From positions 82,105,786 to 82,169,785 of the forward strand of contig CM055092.1 of the NCBI GenBank assembly GCA_029204225.1: a stretch of DNA of 64,000 bases, in the 5' to 3' direction. The stretch comes from Diphasiastrum complanatum. Lineage: Eukaryota > Streptophyta > Lycopodiopsida > Lycopodiales > Lycopodiaceae. Numbering within the stretch: the first letter of the stretch is position 1; each line of letters begins with the position of its first letter. The notes beneath the pieces were generated by a model. The model made no database searches, was not told where the DNA came from, and saw only the letters and a program-made list of their open reading frames with translations. Both the position numbers and the translations under genes were made by a program. Of this stretch, positions 23,116-33,890 are shown in pieces.

Positions 23116-24522
23116 CGGCAAAATTAGTATGCACTTAATAGTGTAATTGATGTATCTTCAAGTACACAAAATGCTTTTGATTCATGGCCTGGCATGATGT
23201 GTTTTAAAGTGTAATACATGTATTTAGACACACTTATGGAACATCTTGTAAGGGATCCTTTAAGAGGTGGTGAAAGATCCTTCATGGACATCATTCTCTA
23301 TTGGAGTCTCAAAAGTTCCTTGTTTGTAGCTGGATGTTTTAGACACTTCTAAAAGCTTTCATTCATCTACCAAGAGATTTGTAAATAAATCAAGCTAAAT
23401 TTGAGGAGTGTGAAGAATTGCCAAAAATTGGCAAATCTAGCTTGATAAAAAACCATGTAGTATAATGTAAATTTTGTACATAAGTGGATTCCACACATGT
23501 GAGGCCAAGATGCCACTTGGCAATCCACTCCTAATGTAGGCTAGCTCAAGTCCATATGATTGGTCATGTCATTTTGGTAGTGATTCCTAGTTTATAGGAC
23601 CTAAATCCTAGATTTAAGGTGAAAATTGACCAACTAGCTTTCTACCAAGCATGACTCTAGGAAATAGACTAGGGTTTTATTTTAGGGCAAAAAGGCTGAG
23701 TTAGCTTCCTTATTACATGCTAGAAATCCACCTTTCACAAAGGAAGTCAAATTTGCTATGTATTCCAAGTTCCCATAGTGAGAAGATAGAATATTTTTGG
23801 AGCTCATTGGCAATTTCAAGCTAGTTCATTATGTACATTGAGTTTTTGTGATCCAAATGAAACCAAATCAATTTCTACTTATTTCTGAGCTTGAAGGCCA
23901 TACTACAGCCTATAGTACACACGTGTGGGCTCAGATTTCAATGTTGATCAATGCTTTTGATTGTTAATGCTTGTTGTTTGTTGTGAAGGATTTCAGATCA
24001 TTCAAGATCCAAATCCATGTCCCTGATCTTTGGTTACAAAGAGAGCAAACCAACAATCCTAAAAAATAGCATATACATACTAAATGAGATGAAAAATCTA
24101 AGAGACACTGATCAAACATGAACCAAACCATAAAATATAGTTGTTGTCCATACAATTATAGTATCCTACTGTATTTCACACGTGTGGAACCAAAAATAGC
24201 AATAAATGATCATTCTACACATAGAATTGCAAGATAACATCATGAGAGTGCACCAATGAGTAGTAGAACCCAAAGAGAATCATGTATAATAATGAAATGA
24301 GAGAAAGAAGAGAGAGTATCCCTTTCTCCACAAGTTACAACAATATATAACATGTCCAAACCCTACTTTGCCACTTGGCTTTCCCTCCAACATGGAAAAC
24401 CCTACTATTTTGGGACTAGAAACTAATATAACTTCAAAAAATTTATCTCTAAGTCTAAAATGAGTTTTGGCCTCAGTTGACAATTTACCAAAATATAACT
24501 AAACTTGTTGAAATCTCTCACA
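23116..24522. other. Paired copia LTR-like sequences in opposite orientation
   Basis: At about 23340-23407 a plus-strand copia 3' end is recognisable (LKAFIHLPRDL, then AKFEEC), followed by TGTGAAGAATTGCC as an LTR start at about 23407. At 24522 the sequence ends GAAATCTCTCACA followed by CTCCCTCTTC, which on the minus strand is a polypurine tract and an LTR start TGTGAGAGATTTC. The two LTR starts are similar, so two related elements face each other. No gene is visible between them. Confidence 0.4.
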
Positions 24523-25000
24523 CTCCCTCTTCAACTAGTTTTGGCATAGTTTTAACCATACCAGTTTGATCCAACTTTAGAATGATCTCCATCCTAAGTA
24601 TAGATCTCCTTTCTAATGTTCTAAAGTAGTTTCCACAATTGATATAGAGAATATTGTCCAAATTGGATGTTTCACTATCTCTTACATCAATTTTACACAT
24701 TAAGATATAACTAGAACATGAAGAACCAAATAGCATGTGAATAAAATTATCCCTCCATGTTTCAAACTTTGAACTCTCTGGATAATCACAGCAACCAAAC
24801 AATAATTGTGAGTGATGACCATTTTCTTGCTTGTCTCCTCCAACTTTGTCTTTTCTTGATATGTCTCCACCATAAAACTCCATGAATGAGCCTCCATCTC
24901 CATCTTGCCACAGGATATCATCAATACTTGATGACTTGGCCGTGAATGAGTGACATAATGAACCTCCAATAGCTTCATTCCCATCGGGAAAACCAGCCAA
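24518..25000 (-). CDS. Unrecognised 160-residue ORF next to a copia 3' LTR
   Basis: The frame opens at 25000 with MAGFPDGNEAIGGSLCHS and ends with KTMPKLVEEGV at the polypurine tract of the minus-strand LTR. I do not recognise a domain. The composition is protein-like (acid and Gly-rich first half, a Leu/Ile-rich second half). Its position is where RNase H of a copia should end, but no RNase H motif is seen. It may be 3' internal sequence of a non-autonomous element or chance. Confidence 0.2.
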   Translation of the reverse strand: MAGFPDGNEAIGGSLCHSFTAKSSSIDDILWQDGDGGSFMEFYGGDISRKDKVGGDKQENGHHSQLLFGCCDYPESSKFETWRDNFIHMLFGSSCSSYILMCKIDVRDSETSNLDNILYINCGNYFRTLERRSILRMEIILKLDQTGMVKTMPKLVEEGV

Positions 25001-25668
25001 GAATGCTAGTACAATCCAACAATAAGATATTGCAAGACAATGTAGCTAGTTTGTCCATATATTGACAATTTGCACACATTCACATGAAATAGCTCAAACA
25101 TGAGATAGAACAAGTAAAGTTTTTGCAAGTAGAGGTGAGGAAGTCCTCCAAATCCAAGGTAGAGCCTCCATATGTCCTCCAAGCAACCTGCAAGCTTCAA
25201 GATCTCCCCAACTCCAAGCTGAGATGCCTCCACCTGCAAGTAAGGATCTGCAAGCCTCCAAGGATCTCTCCTCCACCTGTGTCCCTACTCTTTAAACTCA
25301 AAGATAGATAACAAGTTGGCCTCAAGTATTCACCACCCAACCATAGCTAGATCCAAGCTCCAAGCAAGACCTATCTAGCACCCCCTTGCTAACCATAAAC
25401 AAATCACAAGCATACCACAACACTCCATAGCATACTCAAGATCCAAACCCTACTTATGTCCCATACCATAAGCAAGATTCAAACCTCAAGCATACTACCA
25501 CAAGAAATCACTCTACACACTAGTAGCAACACTAGAGCATAAGCAAAGCAAACAAGAGAGATCCCCCCCCCCCTCCCCCCCAATGGGCGCCCTACTACCC
25601 TAATGCACATCCAATGAGGGAGCATTTAAATTTGTGTGGTCCCCTGCAGATTAGATCTACAGGGGGCC
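25001..25668. other. Non-coding, with CAAGC-phrase repeats and a poly-C tract
   Basis: Loose repeats of CCTCCAAGC, CAAGCATACCA and GATCCAAGC phrases occupy 25130-25560, followed by a C-rich run at 25564-25580. No gene is seen. The poly-C tract is close to the proposed left edge of the gene island. Confidence 0.4.
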
Positions 25669-26177
25669 TACTACTTTTTGATTTTCATGGATGAATTTTC
25701 ATTGAAGGACTTAGAGCCCAACGAGGGCCTTTGAAAAAGATGCTTTTTTATTTTTTTTCTTATTTTCGTTGCCATGTGGACCAATTGAAACCTTAGCTTC
25801 GGGGTTCTACGTATTGTAGAATTTTCCAAATATAAATAAAATAAAAACTTTTTAAATATATTGTTGTTTTGTCAAGCAGCATGTGGAAATGCTATTGGTT
25901 GATGAGGCTTGCCCTTCCAGCTCATCACTGCCCGAAGAGACCCAAAAATATTGAAAATGAATATGACAGATGGTTGAAAAGAGAAAATCGATGTACCATT
26001 AATGTATATGCATTGTCAAATCATGGTTAACATGGATAACCGGAGTTAATTTGTGGGGCCAAATAGATCAGTGTTTCAAATTTTCGCCAACACTTTTTTT
26101 CAAATTCATGGCTTTTTGTCTACGCAAATTTTCAGATTCATAGTTCATTGTTTCAGATTTTTGCATGCAAATTACGA

Positions 26178-27542
26178 ATGGTGCCATCAAGGAAGCCGTG
26201 CTCCTCAATCGACTATGTGCTCCTATTCAACGAGACAGATGATAATGGATTATGGGTGCCAAGAAAATATTCAAAAAACTCTTGGGTTTTGATGCATCCA
26301 TCATCACGAGGAGCATTTCGAAAAAGGAAAAGGTCAAAACTATCATTTCGATCTTATTGGAAGGCCAAATTTTTGGATTTCAGAACATCATCAGGAGAGA
26401 AATCTACTTATGAAATTCTAGTCCAACATGTATATATGCATTCAGAGATGAATGTGCAAGGATTCAACCGTCAGGATCACCAAAAAAACAATTGTGAGTA
26501 TTGATATTTTTGATACTTTGATTTTTGTAATTCATAAATATCTATAGTAAACTTGCCAATCTGATCATTTTTCTCTTGCAGATTTATATCCATCCAACAT
26601 AAATGAATGGGAACTGAGTGAATATTTAGCAAATGTATTAGATGTTATTCACACTGATATTGGACAGCTGCAATATCGAGGTAGAACTGCAAAAGATCTA
26701 GCTGATAGTAGAATCTTTTTTTATGAATCAATGTACATTCTTGATACAAAAGGAAATTTTGGACAAATAGTACCAATTTCATTACCTAGTTTTTAAAGTG
26801 ATAAATGGATTGCATCAGCTGCTACAGTTTCAGAATCATTTCGTTGCAAGATATATAATGATGTAAAAAATTCATTAAAAATGAACACGGGATCAAAAAT
26901 AGTCAAATTGAGTTGGTTTATTTCCTTGAATATATTTGTGGATTTCTTTTCAAGTGTCAATGTTCACAAAACCCCAACGATGTTTGTATGCAAAAATTTA
27001 TCAGATAGTTTATTATTTGAACTTATGGATGAAGGATGGGACAAAAGATCAGATGGAGAAATAGAATGCAAAATTAAAATGTCTTCCATGTACTTTTGTT
27101 ATCAAATTGAAAAACAAATGTTAAGCTTATGCTTCCATTATCAAAGATGGAAAAGAAATAAAGGTAAATGGGTGCCACTCGATCAAGACTTGGAAGCCAG
27201 TGGACATTCAAAACGAAAAAATATTGAAATTATATACAATGATGCCGTTTTGACATGTGTTGAGGTGGAAGAAGATTGGAGTCTAAACTACATCCGGCGG
27301 GAACTATTTCTCCTATAAGATGATGTACTTTCAGACTTCAGATTCATTTTCAATGGTAAACTCGTAAGTAGTTGTAAACACTCGATCTTTTAAGAATAGT
27401 TTCAATCAAAACTTTCTAATACAATTTCTGTACTAATTCTAACTAACTTTGTATTAGTTTTATGCAAGTACGTAAAAGACATGAGCTCGAGATCAAATGC
27501 AGAGATATTGGCAAAACAATCCAACTTATGGAAGAATATTGA
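26178..27542 (+). pseudogene. Multi-exon gene of unknown function, broken
   Basis: The ATG at 26178 opens MVPSRKPCSSIDYVLLFNET. A clean GT-AG intron lies at 26494-26581 (GTGAGTATTG to TTCTCTTGCAG) and the reading frame joins in phase to LYPSNINEWELSEYLA. The frame runs through an in-frame TAA (26794-26796), a long open stretch (26881-27315), another TAA (27316-27318) and a second donor-like GTAAGT at 27364, with an acceptor at 27457. The last part, with WSLNYIRRELF and SDFRFIFNGK, has the look of a small ubiquitin-like fold, but this is only an impression. I do not recognise the family. It converges on the minus-strand C48 gene. Confidence 0.5.
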
Positions 27543-27741
27543 GATTCAGTATCAACAAATACATGCCAATCATCATGTCTTTTTATCATTATAGGAAAAT
27601 TGAATTCCATTATTAGACTATGGACATAGATTGATTGTAAGAATCTATTGTGATATCAATAAAAAAACTCATAAACGGGTTGTTTACAAGTAAAATGATT
27701 GTATCTTTTTTTTTTATCTCTCTCTATTTACAAATAGGTCT

Positions 27742-29018
27742 CTATTTAATCAATTTTTCTATATTTTCTATATCAGTATTAGGAACTAATAAAGCAACAA
27801 CTCCTTCTATAATCTCCCTCTCCTCTGTTTCGGGAAGGGCCTGAATGCCTTTTAAGGCAAGAGGAATATCTGCTACAAAATTGCCTTCCTCTGTATTAGG
27901 AAGGACTTTTATTCCTTTTTGATCATATAAAATAAGATCTGCATCCTGAAGAACTTGAAAGGCTGTTAAGGCAGGAGCAGATTTCTTTTGAGGGCCCTCG
28001 ATTGCAGGTGCAACGCTTACACCGTATTGGGCAAAGGTTTTGATCAACTCTTGCCGAAATCTATATACATCACCAAGAGTATACAGCTCAAGAGTGAACT
28101 GTCATCACAAAACACAAGAATCAGCAAATTACAAACAATGATAGTAATAAAATATGAATCAGAATGAAATGAACTACAAATGAATAGAATATTACCTTTT
28201 CGATATCTACATCCGTTTGTAATATATACCATTCAAAAAATAGCTTCGTATTGTACAGGACGAACCATGCACAACTAAAAGCGTCATTTTGCTGTACACA
28301 CTACATATAGAGAACAGATATTAGTTATATTATGATAGAAGTTTTATTTATGCTATGATGATACATTTGATTTAAGAAAAGAAATACATGCATATCAGAG
28401 ATAAATTGAATATACCTTCAGAGATTTGATGGTTATATCTCCAATTGAAGTTGCCGTTGTCGGTATTTCCCGAACGACATCATGAACTAGAGAATCAAAT
28501 TCTGTATGTGTATTTGCAGCTGAGTTTAATTTTACACAAAAAATTTGCCTCCTTATTTATCTTTACAAAAAGAATGTTAGGGCTCCAATGCCGACTGCAA
28601 CAACCAAGATACAATTATCGATAAATTCATATTTATGAAAAAATTCCGTTCTTATTAACGCAATGAGGCATGCAACAATCCAGAATAAAGCAATAAAACA
28701 AAAGAGCAATCCTTACTTATTTTCATATGGAATCAAATAGAATTTTGCCATAGGATTGCACTCGATAAAATAGACAGTCTTCTCAAAATTGGCTTCTTTC
28801 GCCTTTACCGCTCCCATGAAAAATGGACTAACTACAAAAACTGTACCATGGGAATCGAAACTAATACTATTCTGCAAAAATGAAACACCGGCCTCTACTA
28901 TTGCATCTGAAATTTTTGAGGTCCTATCTTTAAGCTTGGCACAAAATTTAGGACCTAATCTAAAGGTTCTACATATATCTGGAAGAAAAAAAATCAAAAA
29001 AGTTGCCGAGAAGATCAA
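27742..29018 (-). pseudogene. Ulp1/SENP (peptidase C48)-like cysteine protease, four exons
   Basis: Four exons are supported by GT-AG signals and matching phases: about 28978-28717, 28594-28416, 28300-28196 and 28098-27742. Motifs occur in C48 order: FYLIPYEN joined by splicing to NRHW (catalytic His-Trp), FDSLVHD (catalytic Asp), then QQNDAFSCAWFV (oxyanion Gln and nucleophile Cys). Such proteases cleave SUMO or related tags, and transposon-borne versions are known. A one-base frameshift lies within exon 2, between the NRHW and FDSL segments. The C-terminal exon has an unrecognised region rich in Ala, Leu and Glu. The first acceptor has a strong T-rich tract (28979-29010), so the gene must have an upstream exon, most likely the H3-like ORF. 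Confidence 0.65.
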
Positions 29019-29184
29019 TTTTGTTAGCTAGGTAGGCCTCGTATTGATTATAATGGTTAGAATAAAAAAAAACCTAGGCTGGATCGTATGGAATTCTCAC
29101 AAAAAAATTATGTACAGGAGGGGCAGAAAGAGAAGTGGAAACAATATTTACATATTTCCTTGTTATTTTGTCTGATGAAACCTG

Positions 29185-29808
29185 CTAAGGAGCTGGACGA
29201 ATAACAGGAGGAGGACTGGGTGAAGATTCTCGATCTGAGTCAGATTCTCCAGCATCTGACTCAGAGCTCAAGATGACACGGGGTCTTTTGGCAGGGATAT
29301 GTCTAGGAGGAAGGTAAGCAACTGGCCTTCGAGATCCAGCCTTCTTGGGGACAGCCTGCTTTTTCTTCATCCTAGAGGTAGTCGGCACGTCGGTTCTATC
29401 CAGGGACATGTTTCTGGAGGTGCTGGCATTATCTACATGCAGACCAGAATATCTGTCCTGAAGCTTTTTGAGAATGACGAAATCCTTTGGCATGATGGTG
29501 ACACGCTTACCATGCACTGCCAAAAGACAAGTATCTTCAAAAAATTGGGACAGAAAATCTTCTACAGCACCTGGCAAAGCCTGCATGGCTGTCACGACAA
29601 AACGAACATCAAGCCCAAGTGACAGAGTGACATTTTGGACAGATCGACCGAAAGGAGTCCTAGGGATCATTAATTTAGTTGATCTCTGGAATTTTCTGAT
29701 CTCCGTAAGCCAGACCTGCTTCCTGTCATGCCTACGGCCAGTACCAGGGGGAACATGGGAATGCGATGGCTATACAGTGGTGATGGCACGAGCGGTGAAT
29801 TTAGTCAT
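29185..29808 (-). pseudogene. Divergent histone H3-like protein with long C-terminal tail
   Basis: From the ATG at 29808 the frame begins MTKFTARAITTV, echoing the H3 tail, then a TAG (codon 13). Reading on, TEIRKFQRSTKLMIPRTPFG corresponds to the alpha-N helix, VRFVVTAMQALPGAVEDFL to alpha 2, and FFEDTCLLAVHGKRVTIMPK to the loop and alpha 3 region of H3, collinear and without gaps. Loop 1 has the length of ordinary H3, not the longer loop of many CENH3 proteins. After KKLQDRYSG comes a tail of about 85 residues rich in Lys, Arg, Ser and Pro, absent in ordinary H3, with SDAGESDSDRESS. It ends with TAG at 29187-29185, but the same frame stays open for some 35 further codons. Confidence 0.75.
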
Positions 29809-29879
29809 GACTATCATTCTCGGAAGAAGAAAATTAACAAAAAGAAGTTTGAAATAAACAAAAGTGGATCAAAACAAAA

Positions 29880-30250
29880 AAATTTGCGACGAAAGGGAGT
29901 TTGAGATCGATACCAACACTGAACATCGGTCTCAAGCGCAAGATCTACAGAGATTATATGTAGAAAAAAGATGTGCGCTTGAAAGCGATATTGCACAGCA
30001 GGCAGTATCGGATTCAAGCGCACTGTGAGAGAGCGGAAGCCTGAAGGATGAAAGATTGCGCTTGAGAGCGATATCGGGAGCTAAAAGCGAGAATTTTGCG
30101 AAGAAAAATAAATATTTTTAGGGCTTATATATACGAAATTTTTGCACGTGTGAAAAAACGGCCGAGACATGTGTCGTCAAATTATTAGACCACGTGGAAT
30201 GTCCGTTCTGATTGTGATATACCAATTATGAGGCCACGTGGGCTGAGACA
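29880..30250 (-). promoter_or_regulatory. Promoter region of the H3-like gene
   Basis: On the minus strand TATATATAAG (30124-30133) lies about 320 bp upstream of the H3-like ATG, with CACACGTGC just upstream of it (30146-30154). The stretch between TATA and ATG has three copies of GCGCTTGA-like words. CACGTG G-boxes are dense from here to 30960. The proposal that one intergenic region serves both directions is an inference. Confidence 0.4.
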
Positions 30251-31345
30251 TGTGTGCGAATCCTTGATCGACGCGTGTCATTCTCGCACGTGACAGATGT
30301 CAGATCTATCCTTTTAGGTACGGTGCATTTATTTTGCCAATCAAAAGTCGACACGTGTTCCTTCGTCACTTTTCCTCACGTGCAAAATAATTTTATAAAT
30401 AGATCTTTTTGGGCATGGATTCTCGCGCAAATTCACGATTGCTTTGCCGGATATCGATTTCAAGTGCGCCGCTTGCTCTCATTACAACTCGTTGGCTATT
30501 ATGCGCCTGGGTCTGATACTGCATCGTATGGTATCGAATTCAAACGTGTCTCGCATACCTTTTCTTTTCTGGTCGTTGTTCTTGTGCTCGGATCTGATAC
30601 TCCAACTTCAAAAACCTCTCTCGAGCACTCGTTGATTGGACGTGCTTGTCGGACCAGGGGTTTGCGCCTGAGAGCGATATCGTTTTTTAAAATGTCTAAT
30701 TTTGAATCCAGTTTACTTTTTTTTTTTAATGAATTTTTGAGACACATGTCGTCTGATGATTAGTCCATGTGGAATGTCCATACTGACAATGATGACCAGA
30801 TTATAAGGACACGTGGGCTATGACACGTGCGCGAATCCCTTGACGACACGTGTCATTCTCGCACGTGACAGATGTCAGATCAATCATTCAAGGTACGGTG
30901 CATTTATTTGGGCCAATCACATATTGACACGTGTTCCTTCGCCACTTCTCCACATGTGCAAATTTTTTTTTATATAAATAGGTATTTTATGGCTTGGATT
31001 TTCATGGAAATTTACGATTGCTTTGCCGGATATCGATTTCAAGCACGCCGCTTGCTCTCATTGCGTCTCGTTGACTATTATGCGTCTGGATCCGATACTG
31101 CATCCTCTGGTATCGCATTCAAGCGCGTTTCGTATCCCTTTTCTTTCCTGCTCGTTGTTCTTGCGCTCAGATCCGATACTCCAGCTTCCAATATCTCTTT
31201 CGAGCGCACGTTGCCTGGACTCGCTTGTCTGAACTGGTGTTTGCGCCTGAGAGTGATATTTGAAATTTCAGTTCTGTTATTTATGTTTAAAATGTCTAAT
31301 TTTGAATCCAGTTTGGTTTTTTTTTTTAATGAATTTGGTATTACT
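30163..31345 (+). repeat. Tandem 0.6-kb duplication of promoter plus gene start
   Basis: Two direct copies with a period of 600 bp (ATGTCTAATTTTGAATCC at 30692 and at 31292). Unit 1 is about 30163-30748, unit 2 about 30749-31345. Both contain CACGTG boxes, a TATA box (TATAAATA at 30394; TATATAAATA at 30971), the segment GATTGCTTTGCCGGATATCG and the start of the plus-strand acidic gene. The long open frames in each copy (169 and 172 residues) run antiparallel to this logic and are unlikely to be proteins. Confidence 0.75.
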
Positions 31346-32240
31346 GATAGGTTGGACTATTTCAAATCCCTTTTTTCTCCTTTTTTTTAATTCTACCTTC
31401 TATAACTGAGGACCCTGGTGTGGAGGCATTTTCTGAGATATATCTCAAATTTAAGTCCCTACTTAGTACTCCGTTATTCAGGTCTCAAAATAAAGACATG
31501 ATTCATTATCAAGACTTGGTGGCACTCGACAAGCATATCTATAAAGCTAAGCTTGACAGAATGTTTACCAAGTTAAGTAATGATTTCAAGTCGTAGATGA
31601 GTGCCCAATTCATAATAAAAAATGTAGATTTGTTGATTTTCAGTCTGCCTTTTTTTTTTTTTTTTTTTTTCTTTTGTTAAATATTTCTGACGATTCGGAC
31701 TCTGTGCCCTCCACTTCTGAAGCAGCTTCTTCTAGTGGTACAAAGTCTGAAAAGTCAAAGATTGTAGATATAGAAACCTTTTTTATTGATACGAGTGTTG
31801 ATTTAGATGACTGTTCTGATTTTGATCCTGCTCGAGATAGGTCTACCTTTATAGGCCCTAGAACACCCACCACCCTTTCTCCTTCTGATAAATGTTTGAT
31901 CACTTTGCCTACTTCTAATATAGATAATAATTTCTTTTTGACAATATCGGATATATCAGATTTTTTTGACTTCACTAAAGCTGAGACTCTTTGTATTTTG
32001 AGCAAAAAGCTTGATGAATTTTCGGATATTATTGATTTTGATGCTGATGATCTTCTCCCTAGTGTTGACGATGTACATAATGATAAATTTTATTCAGGGA
32101 AAGATTGCTTGAAAATGGCTATGGAGGAAGTGCGCAACAAAGAAGATGATCTGCCTTCTGAGGAGGAGTTTCTTAGAATCCAAAGTCAACTTGCCAACTG
32201 TCTATTCACCAACAATATTGACATCAAAAGGTGGACATAA
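31292..32240 (+). pseudogene. Acidic Ser/Asp-rich protein of unknown function
   Basis: The ATG of the second promoter copy opens MSNFESSLVFFFNEFGITDR. After a T-run frameshift near 31390 the frame continues with EDPGVEAFSEIYLKFKSLL and LVALDKHIYKAKLDRMF, a stop at 31595, and after a 22-base T run (31651-31672) a 188-residue frame with NISDDSDSVPSTSEAASSS, then many Asp/Glu/Ser-rich stretches to LPSEEEFLRIQSQLANCLF. No known domain is visible. Homopolymer T runs are the sites of the frame breaks. It is divergent from the H3-like gene, with which it seems to share an intergenic region. Confidence 0.4.
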
Positions 32241-32348
32241 TATTGACGGTGAGATAGTAATCAGAGAAGACAAAGCCGAATGTGTAAGTTTTTGTCTCTT
32301 ATCAAGTACTAGTAGATTTTTTATGTCAGATTATATACTGGAGCTTAC

Positions 32349-33890
32349 TTGTCATCGTTTTTTATTTTAATGTGGCCTTTATGTAAGCCTGCTTTGGACA
32401 ACACATCCTCTAATATGGAAATAGCTTCCTTTACAGAGGCCTCTGGCTTGGAATTCCATGCAAACAAGATGTGAAGATATATTATTTTTTTTATAATACG
32501 CACATCCGCATGCAACGTACAGATATGAACATTTCATAGAGGAATCGGTAGTACAGGTTTCCAATTAGGATCTTCTCGATCTCTTGATATTCCTGTACTC
32601 CTTGTGATGTTTGCTGTTTTCATGCAGTACAAACAAGGGTGGTTAGAGTTGGTGCCATGAGATACATTGAACATACATTTTAATGTCTTCAGATCTCCTG
32701 CTAAATGCCATTCAATGTTGAAAGTGCCAATTCCAGGAATATTGAGTGTAACTCCCTCCATGTGATTTTTTATGGTGGCAGGATATGATGTTCTATCAAA
32801 TATCCATGAGAGAATGTTATTATCTTCTTTCAACACCTATAAGAGAATACAAAAACGTGATTAGCCTCATAATATGAACACGGAGAAGATTTTAGATATG
32901 AAATCCATATTCAAATGATTATCCCTATTTACTATGCGAAGGAACTGCTATACCTGAAATGCTGTCAACCACCAGATATCATTTTCTGATTGAACACTGA
33001 ATATTGAGGCCTTTTGAGTCCTCTGAATTTGAAAGTGCTCCATTCATGATTGTGAGACAACTCTTTCCATTTTTTGTCCTTTTATAATTTCAGACTCATC
33101 TAACTTGAGAACAACCACCAACTTATTATTGACATTCTCATTTGTAATACCGTAAAAATCTATGATGAATGTTAATAACTGATTAATGTCAATAAATAAA
33201 TTGTTGGAATTGTTATATGCTAGACTTTGTCCTTTTGAGCAATACACTTCATTGATATGAGATGGATTACCAACTATTGTCTACATACCATGGTCTAACA
33301 TGTCTCCTTTTTTTTAAAAGATGAAATGGTCGTGGGATTGGAAACTTTTTAATATTTACCTGTGCAAATGCCTCCTTTACCATCTTTAATAAGAGACAAA
33401 TATGAGATACGTATGGATTGAAATGCAATTTTTATCTCATCAATACTAGTTGTATAATGATGCAAAGAAGATTTCAACCTTTGGATCTCCTCTTTGAGCA
33501 TCTCATTTTCATCCAAACAAGTTTTTATCTTTGTAGATTTTTCTTCGCACTCCTTTGATATTTTCCTTGATTCCTCTTCCAAATAATGTATCTTTGCATT
33601 GAATGTGCATTCCTATAGAGCATCAAATTCTCAGAGTAACCCAAAAGGCCATTTTTACCATGACACATATAGATTATTAACTGACTCACCGAATGAAAAT
33701 TTGGATGTTGCAATGAACATGGATCAATAGGATACAATGTTCCTGATGACCATAAATCTACATGTTTTAGCTTTTCCTCCCTGTATCGGACCATATCAGA
33801 AGTTGACAATTTGGGTTGCTTTGAATTTCTCGTCCTGAGCGGAGCATATTTTGGTGACAGATCCACATGAAGATGATAAAGCTTTGTCAT
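32349..33890 (-). pseudogene. Multi-exon transposase-like gene (GDLK/CxxC/LH family)
   Basis: Exons at about 33890-33690, 33612-33360, 33280-32954 and 32836-32349, separated by GT-AG introns (for example GTGAGTCAG to CTCTATAG). The first encodes MTKLYHLHVDLSPKYAPLRT; the second a coiled coil (CLDENEMLKEEIQRLKSSL); the third KLVVVLKLDESEIIKGQKME; the fourth EWHLAGDLKTLKCMF, HPCLYCMKTAN and ICTLHADVRIIKK. The pattern GDLK, CxxC and a following LH/R helix recalls a widespread, poorly characterised transposon-derived family. I do not claim the superfamily. In-frame stops occur in exon 3 and near 32538, and the join of exons 2 and 3 is out of phase by one base. Confidence 0.55.

Noticed and set aside
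28789-29031. Plus-strand open frame opposite the C48 exon
   Set aside because: It is antisense to an exon with splice sites and catalytic motifs.
29185-29808. Centromeric CENH3 identity for the H3-like gene
   Set aside because: Loop 1 has the length of ordinary H3 and the N-tail still resembles canonical H3, so a CENH3 call is not supported.
30254-31390. Open frames of 169 and 172 residues
   Set aside because: They are the two copies of the tandem promoter duplication; the reading crosses TATA and G-box elements and conflicts with the start of the acidic gene.
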